Source of the DNA: Turnera subulata
Taxonomy: Eukaryota > Streptophyta > Magnoliopsida > Malpighiales > Passifloraceae
DNA length: 64,000 nucleotides
Reading direction: 5' to 3'
Assembly: GCA_028386065.3 (NCBI GenBank)
Contig: JAKUCV010002460.1
Coordinates: forward strand, 180,595-244,594
The stretch's first letter is position 1. Each line of letters begins with the position of its first letter. Shown in pieces: positions 20,505 to 31,511 of this stretch. The translations under genes and the position numbers were made by a program. The notes below the pieces were generated by a model. That model was not told where the DNA came from. It searched no databases and saw only the letters and a list, made by a program, of their open reading frames with translations.

Positions 20505-20699
20505 CAACGAAGTTACTCTCCACACTCTTCCTCTCTGTACTCATAACCCTGCACTCTTTCAAGCTCATATTAGCTGTCTGCCACCCAGATGATGAAACAG
20601 GTCTCATGGGATTCAAATCGGGCATCACCAAGGACCCGCTAGGCATGCTTAGTGACTGGAAGCCGGGCACAAATTGCTGCTCCTGGAAGCAGAGCCGCC

Positions 20700-21160
20700 T
20701 CGGACGAATTCGGGGCCCGGAGCGAGAATAAAAATAATGGCCCCTTATTACAAGATAAAGAACACAGATTTGAGTTTGTTATGAGTGAAACGACTCAAGC
20801 CCATCACTGTTAAGTATGCAGAGCTTGAATATGGAGGTTATATTTGATGTGAGGGGTTTGATATCTTCTTCTCCATCATCTGAAAGTGCAAGCAATACAA
20901 AAAGGTGAGTAATAAATTTGGGAAAACAAAAAAGGAAGAAAGAGATAGATATCTTATGTCTACATCATCGTAAATAAATTTGGGAAAACAAAAAAAGAAG
21001 AAAGAGATAGACTTTATTTGCAGGAGTAAATATAGCCTTGTATAGGAAATATAAAAAGAAACTAAACATTTTTAATTGAAAGCATCAGCATGTGACGTAG
21101 GGCCCATGAAGAGGGGGCCCTGAGCTGTGTTCATCTTGCTCCCCCCATTAGACGGCTCTG
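20700..21160. mobile_element. Non-autonomous hAT element in LRR copy L2
   Basis: The 461-bp insertion has inverted ends CAGAGCCG..CGGCTCTG. The 8-bp flanks are CCTGGAAG (20692-20699) and CCTGAAAG (21161-21168), one mismatch apart. An 8-bp duplication and CAG-type ends indicate the hAT superfamily. Removing it restores the LRR N-cap coding across the join. No transposase is encoded. Confidence 0.85.
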
Positions 21161-21759
21161 CCTGAAAGGATATACAATGCAATAAGAAGAACCGGGTCAT
21201 GGGCATATCCCTATTAGGGTACCTGGGTGACCCGAATGCCTACTTGACGGGTACAATCTCTCCTTCCCTGGTAAAGCTCCAATATCTTGAGGATCTTAGT
21301 TTTACCATCTTTAGAAACCTCACCGGTCCATTCCCGGGTTTCATATTTGTGTTACCAAAACTGAAGTATGTTAATATATTCAACTGTACGCTTTCGGGTC
21401 AACTACCCACCAACATAGGCAACTTAACCCGACTTGAAGCACTTAACTTGGAAGGGAACCGATTCAGTGGTCCCATACCAAGTTCAGTATCCAAGTTAAC
21501 CAAGTTGACTTTCCTTAATTTAGCCAGGAACTTCTTCAGTGGATCAATACCACATTGGCAAGTTAAAGAATTTGAAAGACTTGTATCTGGAACATAACCA
21601 ACTTTCTGGTACCATACCTGAAGTCTTTTCTAAACTCACTGGACTTAAATTTCTTTATCTTTCACACAACAAATTTCATGGTTCCATACCTTCTTCATTT
21701 TATTCACTAGCACCAAACCTGCATAGTATGGTACTATCTCATAATCAACTTACTGGAAG

Positions 21760-22014
21760 CAGAGGCGGATCTAGGAAAAAATTTTTTACTATTTTTTACA
21801 TTAATAGGAATTGAATTGTATTGTATATGTAAAAATGGAAAAAATAAAAAAACAAAGTCGTTGTTAGGATTCAAGCCCGGGCCAAACATGTGTAATGCAA
21901 GGAGCCAACCACCCAGGTACATAGCAATTCATAATTAATTATTACCATATATATACAAAAATAAATTCTTGGGCGGGCCTAGGCTCCCCTTGCTCCCCCC
22001 TATATCCGCCCCTG
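21760..22014. mobile_element. hAT MITE in LRR copy L2
   Basis: The 255-bp insertion has inverted ends CAGAGGCGGATCTAGG and CAGGGGCGGATATAGG (complement of the right end), flanked by a perfect 8-bp duplication ACTGGAAG (21752-21759 and 22015-22022). The LRR frame continues on the other side. Ends of the CAGGGGCGGA type are common in plant hAT MITEs. Confidence 0.93.
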
Positions 22015-23089
22015 ACTGGAAGAATTCCTGATTTTCTTGGTAAATTTGAGGCCCTGGGAACACTTGATCTTTCTTGGAACAATTTCACAGGGACTGTGCC
22101 AAGCACCTTCTCTACCATGAAGATATCCACCCTTGACCTGTCACATAACTTCCTTATAGATCCTTTTCCTACAATGATTAATGCGGAATTTTTCGAACTC
22201 GATCTGTCTTACAATGACTTCCATCTCAAGGGAATACCAAGTACTGTGACTTCATCTAGTATGCTTCGCTCTCTCAAGCTTGCCAAATGTGGGATCAAGA
22301 TGAACTTGGATGACTGGAAGCCTAAGGATCCATCTCTCATTGAGGAGATTGATCTTTCGGATAACGAAATATCAGGCAGTCCTGTAAGTTTAATTAAAAA
22401 GACAGAACATTTGGTTGGTTTTTGTAGTTCAGGAAACCAGCTAAAGTTTGATCTCGGGAGTTTGAGAATCCGTACTTCTCTATAGCACCTGGATTTGTCA
22501 AGAAACATGGTCTTTGGTAAGGCTCCAGCAGAAGTTTCCCGGCTGAAGAGCTTGAACGTGAGTAATAATCATCTTTGTGGGAAGCTACCGGCAACAAAGT
22601 TTCCTGCGAGTGCCTTTCTTGGAATGACTGCCTTTGTGGTTCTCCACTACACCGCTGCAAAGCTTAGTTTCCGATTGTAGTTAAGTGAAATAAAGGTTAT
22701 TGTAAACCCAATAGTGCCAGAAATGTGATGTGCAAGTTGGAGGTGTAATGTGAGAAAATGGATTTGCTTGCATTGCACACCAAATTGACATGTACTTTTA
22801 TTGGTTTGAGCTTGTTATTTCTCACTACCAAAAATCCAAATGTATTTTCTTGGATTTTCATTTGTACTTTCCATGTGATTCCAATTCCAGAGAAGTTGAG
22901 ATAATTTATAAAAGAAATATCTTATTCTGGATAAAATAAAAACATTGATTCAGGAGATGTGGGAAATGAGCTAACAATACTGTATATATGGCATGAAAAA
23001 AAAAACGAAGCTAACCTTATTGCTTTAAGATGGGGGATTTCTGCCATGGCAGAGCAATTTGATGCAAAACGACCAGCATTAATATTGTA

Positions 23090-23175
23090 TACGTAGGAAG
23101 CCATGGAGACTTGAACACGATCTTTTGGTCATATTAGTGTGACCATCTCACCAAAAAGTTAAGCTGATGATGGTT
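23090..23175 (-). repeat. Possible tRNA-derived SINE remnant
   Basis: The minus strand reads TTAACTTTTTGGTGAGATGG, then CAAAAGATCGTGTTCAAGTCTCC, which resembles a pol III box B (GTTCRANNC) in a plant SINE head. No clean target duplication or tail was found, so the call is weak. Confidence 0.3.
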
Positions 23176-23230
23176 AAAGTTTTAGGACTGGCTTCAGTTT
23201 TTCTAGTCTAACACTTATTATTGATTGACA

Positions 23231-23308
23231 GATAAGAAGCACTCAGTTCTTTAGTTTTTTGTTGTTGTTTTTTTTTTTGAACATGATCATATGATAAGAA
23301 GCACTCAG
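23231..23308 (-). repeat. Short retroposed insertion with 16-bp target duplication
   Basis: GATAAGAAGCACTCAG occurs at 23231-23246 and 23293-23308. Between them lie 46 bp which, on the minus strand, end in an A-rich tail with CAA repeats. A long duplication plus A-tail is the mark of LINE-driven retroposition. The inserted body is too short to classify. Confidence 0.6.
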
Positions 23309-23519
23309 ATCTATTCTAGAAAATCCAATAAGATCTAGAAGCCTTCACGAGTAGACGTACGAACTTGACCAGAAGTGGTCAAAAGCAACTATGCGTACTC
23401 ATATTTCTATTTTATAGAGCCATGGCACATTTAGTGTGGATTACATATGCATTTTGAAGTCAAATACACCATGCTCAATGTGTCCACACGCATTGCTGTG
23501 AACCCGGATCCTTCCTTTC

Positions 23520-24007
23520 TATTGGATAATGACACCTATGATGAGGATCTTTAGTGATAAGACCCCATCTGGATGGGTTTATCTTGTGTAATTCAAATCT
23601 TAGTTTGTTATGGGTAACAAATAGAGTAGAGATTTAAAAGGTGTGGAGATAATATCAGTGTTTTAAAAGTCCCAAACTCTGTTATAAATATAAGAGTTGT
23701 GTATTGGGTCTTTAGAAGAGGGAGACTGAATGTTTCAAACGTGAGACAAGAAACACTACCCCTGTTCCCAGATAAACAAAGAACCCCACTAAAAAAAATA
23801 AACACATAGGCATTTAGGTTGTGATAAGTGGGTTTCTTCCTAGTGATTAAACCCCACATCAACTGCTGTGGACATTGAAGAAGGCAGTACAGGCACGAAT
23901 CAATCATCTATAGGCTCCATTGAATTTAAGAGGTTGGTGTTCTAAATTCTATTTAATAATTTCTGCACATATTTATTTGTTAAATATGATCCCTAAAAAT
24001 TCCAACA
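23520..24007 (+). repeat. Copia-4 5' LTR
   Basis: It starts TATTGGATAATGACAC and ends ATTCCAACA. The expected terminal pair is TGTTGG..CCAACA, so the first dinucleotide looks mutated from TG to TA. It repeats at 30870-31378. Confidence 0.88.
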
Positions 24008-24020
24008 TTGGTAACGGAGC

Positions 24021-24620
24021 ATAGGTTGTAATTCCTATTATGATGTTGTTCTACTGGCATGAGATTTAAAAGGATAATCGATAGAAAATATGGCATGCAA
24101 TCTAAGAAACAAACTGCTTTGTCAATTGTATGTTTGTTAGCCATATGCCATATTATATCACGTTCGATGCTATTGATAATTTGTATGCCATGTCCTTCTA
24201 TGTGATGCCATGGGTCAATGCTATATGTGCCAACATGTTCTGTTGTATACCAAGTATGCGATTAATATGCTATGTGCATGTACAATTATTAATCTGGGTA
24301 ATATGCTATGCCATGCTGTATAATATACTTATATACCATTTAATCGATAAACTGTGTGTTTGTGATCTGGTATGTTATTCAGTATGGTATTGCATTGTGC
24401 GCTTATCTCATATGCCTAGGTGATATGTGTATGTGGTATGCCAGAACGACATGTTTAGATGCCATGCTAAAGATATATGCAATTGTTGATACATCCACCT
24501 GGTATGCCATTAACGACGTGTTTTAGAGATGCCATCCCTGTACACTTTTTATTTGAATATGATAAAATAGTAAGTTTTATGCATGTCAATTAATTTTCGG
24601 TACATGATGATGATTAGATT
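24021..24620 (+). other. Copia-4 leader with ATGCCAT/TATGC-rich sequence
   Basis: Non-coding leader after the primer site. It is unusually rich in short phrases such as ATGCCAT, TATGCC and CTATGTG in irregular order, as if built from a decayed short repeat. No long frame is supported. Confidence 0.5.
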
Positions 24621-24639
24621 TGGCGTTGTACATGTTGTT

Positions 24640-25440
24640 AATTGAAAAACCATGCTGGATTGTTGTTTGAACTGTGAACCCCTTGGGCCCGAAACACCCA
24701 AATCCGGGTTTGCCAAGAACCACCATGTGTTTGGTGGCTTCTAGTCTGCCCAGGAAGCGGTGACAGCTGCTCGTGGTGGCGGTTGGGACGGCGTGCGTCG
24801 CTGCGCCCACCAGTCCCACGCGGCGGCAGTGGTCGCGCTCCCTCCAAGCAGCGGCATGTGGTGGAAGTGAGGAGGCAGAGGAGGCCGCGGGCCTTCCCAA
24901 GCGTGGCTGTGTGCCGCGCGCCTCCTCTCCATCTGCGTTGTAGACGGCGACGGCTACAGCTCCTCCCTGTGTGGTTCTGAGCTGCGGGCCGAGGGCGGTG
25001 TTGGCGGATTTGGGCGGAGGAAAACTCGCCGGGCGGCCTGCTGCTGCGGGTCATGGTGGTTTGAGCGGCGGCATTCGCTGCTGCTGCTCCCTCCCCGTTC
25101 TGCGACGGTGGCGCCTGGTGGGAGTTACAGCAACCTTCGTGGTGGCTGCACTCGTCTCCTCCGGCGGTGTGGCTCCGGCGAGGCCTCCTTCTCGGTGAGG
25201 GAGATGATGCCTCCGGTCCCTGTAACCTATTTTCCCCTTTTTTTGTGTTTTCTTTGGAAAATGAAAAAAGGGAAATGGGATGGGCTTACCGGGCCAAGCC
25301 TGCCACGTGGGCTCATGTGTTGGGCTCACTGGGGAGGCTGCTGGGTCTCCGGGGCTGGGCCAATTAGTTTGGCTCACTGGATTGGTTTCTGGACCCGCGG
25401 GTTTGAGCCAACTTGTTTGGTATGATGGGCCTATTTAGTT
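24640..25440. other. GC-rich island in the Copia-4 leader
   Basis: About 0.8 kb is strongly GC-rich (CGGCGG, CTCCTCC and GCTGCTG runs) inside an otherwise AT-rich element, followed by GGGCT-rich sequence. Frames of 60-140 residues open on both strands, as expected from high GC content alone, and none shows a known domain. It may be captured host sequence or a structured RNA leader. Confidence 0.6.
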
Positions 25441-25789
25441 GGGCTCGTCTCGGTTGGATTTAATTGGGCTATTCTGGCGGCTTAATTATCCATTTGGACT
25501 TAGGTATCCTTTTTGGGTTCATTGTTCATTTAACTATTTGTTAAATTTAAATTAAAAAAATGGATGTGCATAATTGAATTATTTGTTAATTATGTATTTG
25601 TGCACATAAAGTTTTTTTTTAATTTAGCGTAATTGATTGTTATTATTATCTAACTTTGTGTTGGTAATAAATGAGAGACGACATTCAATTATGAAAATAA
25701 TTATGTGTTAATTATTTTAATTCTCACTTTGAATAAATATGGAGTATTTATTTTAGTGGGAGTGAATGCTTTATATGATTAAACAAAAA

Positions 25790-26610
25790 TGAGAAGCTAA
25801 ACAAAAATGAGAAGCTCAATGGTGACAATTATGAAGTATGGAGTATGAAAATCCAGTATGTTCTGGAGGAACACGATGTTCTCGATGCTCTAGAAACTGA
25901 AATGGTTGAGCCTGAGGAGGGAAACACAGCCCAGCATAGGAGAGAGAGAGACCTCTACCTTGTGTGGAAGAGGAAGAACTCTCTCGCCCGCATTACCATG
26001 CTAAGTAGCATGGAAAATGACCTTATGCGCACTTACAATAAGTTGTCGAGTGCTAAGGACATTTGGGCTGCCCTTAAAGCAAAGTTTGGTAGTGTGTCCT
26101 TAACCAAATTGAGGCAGTTGACAGTCAAGTTTGACAGCTATAAAAAGCATCCCAATCGCAATATGAGATAACATTTGAGGGACACGTCAAACATGATCAG
26201 TGAGTTAAGTGATGCTGGTCATGAACTCACTGAAGAACAAAGGTTCAAGTTGTCATCCGCTCTTTGTCGAGTTCTTGGGACTATATGAAAGTCCAATTGA
26301 CCCACAACTTTAATATTACTACCTTTGACGATGTGGTTCGTCATCTGGAGCTTGAGGAAGAGCGCCATGGGGCCTCTAAAGAACCTCCTCAGAGCAATGC
26401 CTTTGTGGCTGAAGGTAGTAAGAATAATAAACGTAAGAAGGGTCAAAAGAACAAGAAAAGAAAGGAGGCAAAGCAGGCTCAGAAGAAACCTTCTGTTGAA
26501 GGAAAAGTCCCTCAACAGAAAAAGAACAAAAACAAGGACTAGTTAAAATGTTTTAACTGTGGCCAAATGGGGCATTTTGTTGCTGAGTGCACAGAGCCCA
26601 AGAAGGTATG
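25790..26610 (+). pseudogene. Copia-4 gag remnant
   Basis: Coding starts around the phrase KLNGDNYEVWSMKIQYVL and continues with IWAALKAKFGSVSLTKLRQL. It meets a TAA at about 26168, resumes after a shift with WDYMKVQLTHNFNI and a Lys-rich region, meets a TAG at about 26540, and then gives the CCHC zinc knuckle CFNCGQMGHFVAEC (26552-26593). It is the capsid and RNA-binding part of the polyprotein. Confidence 0.85.
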
Positions 26611-27127
26611 TTCCTTCAATAATATTGTTACTTTTAGTTTAGTTACTTGTTCTGCTTTATTAACTGAATCAACTTTCATGTGGATTGTAGATTTGGTGGC
26701 CATAGACCACATAAGCAATGATCGAGGATCATTTGTGGACTATCGTCGTATTTCGAGTGGATCGAAGTGGATTCATGTGGGAAATAACTCCAAGATGGAA
26801 GTTAAAGGTTTAGGCACTTGCCAACTGAGGTTGACTAGTGGTCAGCTTTTGGACCTACATGATGTACTCTACGTTCCAGAGATGCGGCGGAATCTTGTTT
26901 CTGTTTCTGTTTTAGCTAAACAGGGTTTCTTATTCAATTTTCATAAAGTTGGTTTGGACTTGTTCTATAGGACTGTACTTTATGGTTTTGGTTTCTGGAT
27001 CAATGGTCTTATTATTTTGGATGTTTCAAACTTTTCTAATAAATCCAATTTTTCCCTTTTTACATCCTCGAGTAATGTGAACGATGATGTGAACGTGTGG
27101 CATTCAAGGCTTGGCCATGTGGGCTAG
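26567..27127 (+). pseudogene. Copia-4 protease and start of pre-integrase domain
   Basis: The frame of 186 residues runs from the zinc knuckle through the protease. Where a live element has W-x-x-D-S-G-A it reads WIVDLVAIDHIS, so the catalytic motif is lost. LHDVLYVPEMRRNLVSVSVL and VWHSRLGHVG mark the end of the protease and the His half of the pre-integrase zinc domain. A TAG follows at 27125. Confidence 0.85.
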
Positions 27128-27133
27128 CAAAGA

Positions 27134-27852
27134 ATGAATCGCCTCGCGAAAGAGGGCCTTATGGGCTCAATTGACAAGGTAGAACTTCCTGTGTGTGAGT
27201 TCTGCCTTGCGGGAAAAATGGCAAGAAAACCTTTCGAAAAAGCAACGAGAGCAGATCAACCGTTACGGTTAATACATTCTGACTTCTGTGGTCCAATGAA
27301 TGTGAGGGCAAGGCATGGTGCCTATTATTTCATCACTTTCATTGACGATTTCACGTGCTACGGTTATGTCTATCTGATTTCCCACAAATCTGAGGCGTTG
27401 GACTGTTTCAGGAAGTTCATAAGCCTTGTGGAAAATCAACTTGATAAGCGTATCAAGGCATTAAGGACAGACCGAAGCCGTGAATATTTGTTTGATCAGT
27501 TCAAACAAATATGTGATGAAAAAGGAATTGTTAGGCAACTAACTATTCCTGGAACTCTACAACAAAATGGTTTACGGAAAGAAGAAATAGAACTATTCAT
27601 GAGATGGTCAGATCCGTGATGGCACATGCTAAGTTGCCAGTCTCCTTTTGGAAAGATGCACTCTTAATTGCCACTCATGTACTGAACCTGGTGCCCTCAA
27701 AATCTATAGCTTCTACACCTTATGAGTTATGGACAGGTAGGAAACCGGACTTAAGATGGCTAAAGCCTTGGGGTTGTGCTGCTTATACCCATAACTCTTC
27801 CCACAAACATGGGAAATTAGTACCTAGAAGAAGTAAGAGTATTTTCATATGA
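27134..27852 (+). pseudogene. Copia-4 integrase remnant
   Basis: The first frame (27134-27619) has CEFCLAGKMARKPF, LIHSDFCGPMNVRA, YFITFIDDFTCYGYVY and LRTDRSREY, where the usual DNG reads DRS. The second (27604-27852) carries PVSFWKDALLIATHVLN and PWGCAAYTHN in another frame. One shift lies near 27570-27600 and a stop ends the domain at 27850. Confidence 0.87.
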
Positions 27853-27930
27853 TATTCTGAAATCTCTAAAGGTTATGTGTTCATTGGTGAACACGAGGGT
27901 GTAGGATATACAGAATTTGAATCATGAGAT

Positions 27931-29269
27931 GTGACTTTCTTGGAGAATGAGTTTCTAAGAAGAGGTGATACAGGACCTGATCAATCTCTTTTTGAGATAT
28001 GTGATCAGGCAAGACAAGATGATGCAAGCCAATTGAGTATTGGTGAATCTAGCATACATCAGAATCTTGATCCTAGTGGGAGTAATCTAGACAGTAGTGG
28101 AACTGCATCACTACACCCAAAGCCTCGAAGAAGTGAATGTGGTATTGTTCCACGACGTCACTTTGAGATCAAGGGTGTCGATGATGTGCATCGGCAAGCC
28201 TTCATTGTAGAACCTCTTGATGAAGAGGAACCCAAAAGTTACAATGAGGCAGTTTCCTGTATTACCAAGAAAGAATGGATTAAAGCAATGGATGAAGAGC
28301 TTAGCTCCATGCATTCTAACCATGTTTTGGAATTGGTAGATTTACCGAAGGGACGTAAGGCTATTGGGAACAAGTGGGTTCTCAAAATCAAGCGAAATTC
28401 TGATGGGTCAATCAATAGATATAAGGCACGTCTAGTAGCCAAGGGTTACACACAACAGGAAGGGATGGATTATGAGGAAACTTTCTCTCCTGTTGTGAGA
28501 TTTTCATCTATTCGATTGATCTTAGCCATTGTGGCAGATCTTGATCTCGAGTTACATCAGATGGATGCAAAAACAGCATTCCTTAACGGGAATCTAGAAG
28601 AGGAAATTTACATGCAACAACCCACATTTTGCTGTAAAAGGCTAGGAACACAAAGCGTGTAGGCTGATGGGATCCATTTATGGACTCAAACAATCTTCTA
28701 GACAATGGTACTTAAGGTTTCATGAAGCCATCACATCCTTCATGTTTGTCATGATAGATGAGGACCATTGTGTGTATGTTAAGAGATCTGGGGATAATTT
28801 TGTGGTCTTGTCACTCTATGTCGATGACATACTATTGGTTGGAAATAATAAAGATTTCCTGGTATCCATAAAGGCTTGGTTGTCTTCCAACTTTGAGATG
28901 AAGAACATGGGTGAAGCTGCATACATTCTAGGGGTTAAGATCCTTAGAGATCGATCCAAAAGATTATTGTCTCTTTCTCAAGAGCATTACATCAAGAAAA
29001 TTTTGGAACGATTTCGTATGCAAGATTCAAAGCCTATGAATACACCTATTGCCAAAGGCAATATTCTAAGCCAACAGATGTGTCCCCAAACTCGGGAAGA
29101 AAAGGAACATATGGCTAATGTGCCATATGCTAGTGCTGTCGGGAGTCTAATGTACACTATTTTGTGTACTAGACCAGATATTTGTTATCCTGTTGGAATG
29201 GTAAGTAGATACCAATCCAATCCCGGGGGGAGCACTGGACAACAGTCAAAAGAATACTTCGGTATTTGA
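27931..29269 (+). pseudogene. Copia-4 reverse transcriptase remnant
   Basis: The first part (27931-28662) carries IGNKWVLKIKRNSDGSINRYK, YEETFSPVVRFSSIR and MDAKTAFLNGNLEEEIYM. After a stop and shift, the second part (28667-29269) carries GLKQSSRQWY, the catalytic LYVDDILLVGN (about 28816-28848), LGVKILRDR and YASAVGSLMYTI. The join at about 28630-28665 has lost the usual proline-rich phrase between the two. Confidence 0.88.
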
Positions 29270-29790
29270 AGGGCACAATGGACTATAATTTAAGTTTTCA
29301 AGGATATGGCTTCTGTTTGAAAGCTTATACATATGCCGATTGGGGAGGAGATTTAGACCAAAGAAAGTCTACCTCCGGCTATGTATTCTTACTAAGCAAT
29401 GGTGCTATATCATGGAGTAGTAAGAAACAGTCTTGCATAGCCTTGTCAACGGTGGAGGTAGAGTTTGTAGCCTTGTCATCGGCAGTACTGGAGGCTGTAT
29501 GGCTGAGACGTTTTCTCAGTCATTTAGGTTTTACGCAAGGGGCTGTGTCTCCATTGACTGTCTATTGTGATAGTCAAGCAGCTACTGCATACACTAAAGA
29601 CCCTAAGTACCATGGGAAGACAAAATACATTGATATCAGATACAATTATGTCAGGGACATGGTTTCATGTAAGGAAGTGAACATAGAGTACATTCCTACT
29701 GGTGACATGTTAGCTAATTCATTCACCAAACCTATCTCTACAGCTTCTTTTGTTAAGCATATGGGACTGATAGGTTTGCGTAGGATGTGA
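29266..29790 (+). pseudogene. Copia-4 RNase H
   Basis: The open frame of 174 residues has YADWGGDLDQRKSTSGYVF, SSKKQSCIALSTVEVEFVAL, LTVYCDSQAATAY, YHGKTKYIDIRYNYVRD and a C-terminal LANSFTKPI. It overlaps the RT frame by 4 bp in a different frame. This is the least damaged domain of the element. Confidence 0.88.
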
Positions 29791-30869
29791 TTGCAACTAT
29801 TTTTGTTGTATTTTCCCTTGACTGTATGTTCATTATAAAATTCTTGTTTTTATTCAAATGCCTATTATTTTATAATTATTCATGTATACAAGGACACATG
29901 TTTTTGTAACATGTATATGTATATGCTGAGAGCATATGTAGGGATGAAGGACTTGGTGTCTTTGTCATCCAAAAGATATGTCTAACAGACAGGTTAGCTC
30001 TCTCACACGAGTAACCATCTCTATGACTGGGTGTCATAAGGGTAAGACAGTTTTAAGTCAAGAATGGGGTGAGTCCCTATTCCGTAAGAGCTTGACTTAA
30101 AACAATTTTGTCGCCTGGATATTATTCAAGATGAGGTCAATCATATTTGACTGGAGATGAAACAAAGTAATGTTTTATCTTGTCTGTTCAAAAGCTAGGT
30201 AGGGTCCGGTTTGAGATATGGTAGAGTGGTGGACCCAAGTCAAACACTAGGTGTGTTTGGACTATTACCTACACAGTATTATTAAATGACGTATGCTCCA
30301 ACAAGGGATGGAGAAAACAATACTGTGACACATGAATTCATACCATGTGTGCTGGGTGACCATACAAGGAGTAGGAAAAAGATCTCGTTTTTCTACTGTG
30401 TGAGCCTTGAGAAATTTTTTAATTTCTCACAAGTGCCCTTATCGACATTTTACTATTTCTTGAAATCTTAATTTAGTGTTGCTATCTTGGTTGTACTCAT
30501 AACGGTCATGAATGATACGACCTAACGGGGTATGTCAGAAAAGCAACTAAGTTAAGATGTAAAGTTCTGAGAAAAAAGCAAGATCATTAAGTATTGTATT
30601 TTTCTTGGTATTCGCAAAACGGTCGTTTATATTTTTATGTAAAACATAATTGTGAATACACATTGAGACTGAGGTCTAGGGGTCTCTTTAAATTGAATTA
30701 AATAATTCTGGAGAACTTACATATCTACTCTACTTGAGCTGTTGTATACTCTTAACAGATATACAATGAGGAGCTCTTACTGGTATGTTGGTCACACGAC
30801 CTATTTGCCTGGTATGAAAGTTATTTCTTTGAGCCCAGATGGTTATGTCCATCATGTGTGAGTGGGAGA
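29791..30869 (+). other. Copia-4 3' untranslated region
   Basis: About 1.1 kb lies between the RNase H stop and the polypurine tract, longer than in most Copia elements. No frame with a recognisable domain is present. Confidence 0.6.
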
Positions 30870-31378
30870 TATTGGATAATGACACCCATGATGGGGATTT
30901 TTAGTGATAAGATCCCATCTGGATGGGTTTATCTGGTGTAATTCAAATCCTAGTCTGTTATGGGTAACAGATAGAGTGGGGATTTAAAGGGTGTGAAGAT
31001 AATATAGGTATTATTTCCACAGTGTTTTAAAAGTCTCAAACTCTGTTGTAAATACAAGAATTGTGTATTGGGTCTTTAGAAGAGGGAGACTGAATGTTTT
31101 AAACGTGAGACAATAAACACTACCCCTGTTCCCAGATAAACAAAGAACCCCACTAAAAAAAAAATAAACACATAGGCATTTAGGTTGTGATAAGTGGGTT
31201 TCTTCCTAGTGATTAAACTCCAGATCAACTGCTGTAGACATTGAAGAAGACAGTACAGGCATGAATCAATTATCTATAGGCTCTATTGAATTTAGGAGGT
31301 TGGTGTTCTAAATTCTATTTAATAATTTCTGTTGTGCACATATTTATTTGTTAAATATGATCCTTAAAAATTCCAACA
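30870..31378 (+). repeat. Copia-4 3' LTR
   Basis: This is the partner of 23520-24007, slightly longer owing to small insertions. It ends ATTCCAACA 133 bp upstream of the start codon of LRR gene L3, so all upstream control of that gene beyond this short stretch is now LTR sequence. Confidence 0.9.
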
Positions 31379-31443
31379 CTTAGCACTAAATATTTAATGC
31401 GAGATCGATACGAACTCACATGATCATTTAATTTGCAAGTGGG

Positions 31444-31456
31444 ATATATTTATATC
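31444..31456 (+). promoter_or_regulatory. TATA box of LRR gene L3
   Basis: A TATATTTATA sequence lies about 60 bp before the ATG at 31512. Two relatives have TATATAAA at a similar distance (39387-39398 for L4 on the minus strand and 53293-53300 for L5), which supports the call. Confidence 0.6.
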
Positions 31457-31511
31457 CGTAACCCTCCCATTCTTTCTCCTCTACTCGTCCCTGATCTATT
31501 GATTATCAACA

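Larger units (their letters stand above)
20505..22680 (+). pseudogene. Secreted LRR protein pseudogene (copy L2), split by two MITEs
   Basis: Coding homology starts with CAACGAAGTTACTCTCC, where the intact L3 has CAATGAAGTTGCTCTCC, so the start codon is ACG. Signal peptide and N-cap coding runs to 20699, is broken by a hAT element (20700-21160), resumes at 21169, loses frame near 21549 (5 bases missing against L1), is broken again by a hAT MITE (21760-22014), then runs on. It meets a GAG-to-TAG type stop at about 22481 (L1 and L3 have Glu) and a one-base deletion at about 22613. The C-cap remains recognisable. The gene is thoroughly dead. Its 3' part and 3' flank match L1. Confidence 0.93.
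23520..31378 (+). mobile_element. Copia-4, full-length but decayed Ty1/copia retrotransposon
   Basis: The 5' LTR is 23520-24007 and the 3' LTR 30870-31378. The primer-binding-like TGGTAACGGAGC is at 24009-24020 and a purine-rich GAGTGGGAGAT precedes the 3' LTR. Order is a long leader, gag, protease, integrase, RT, RNase H. The LTRs differ by roughly 5% by eye plus indels, including about 19 bp near 23654. All domains are present but broken by several stops and shifts. The 5-bp flanks (CTTTC and CTTAG) agree at only three positions, so a clean target duplication is not proven. Confidence 0.9.

Noticed and set aside
24586..25425. Overlapping frames of 60-140 codons on both strands
   Set aside because: High GC content makes stops rare; no signal peptide, domain or codon pattern supports any one of them.
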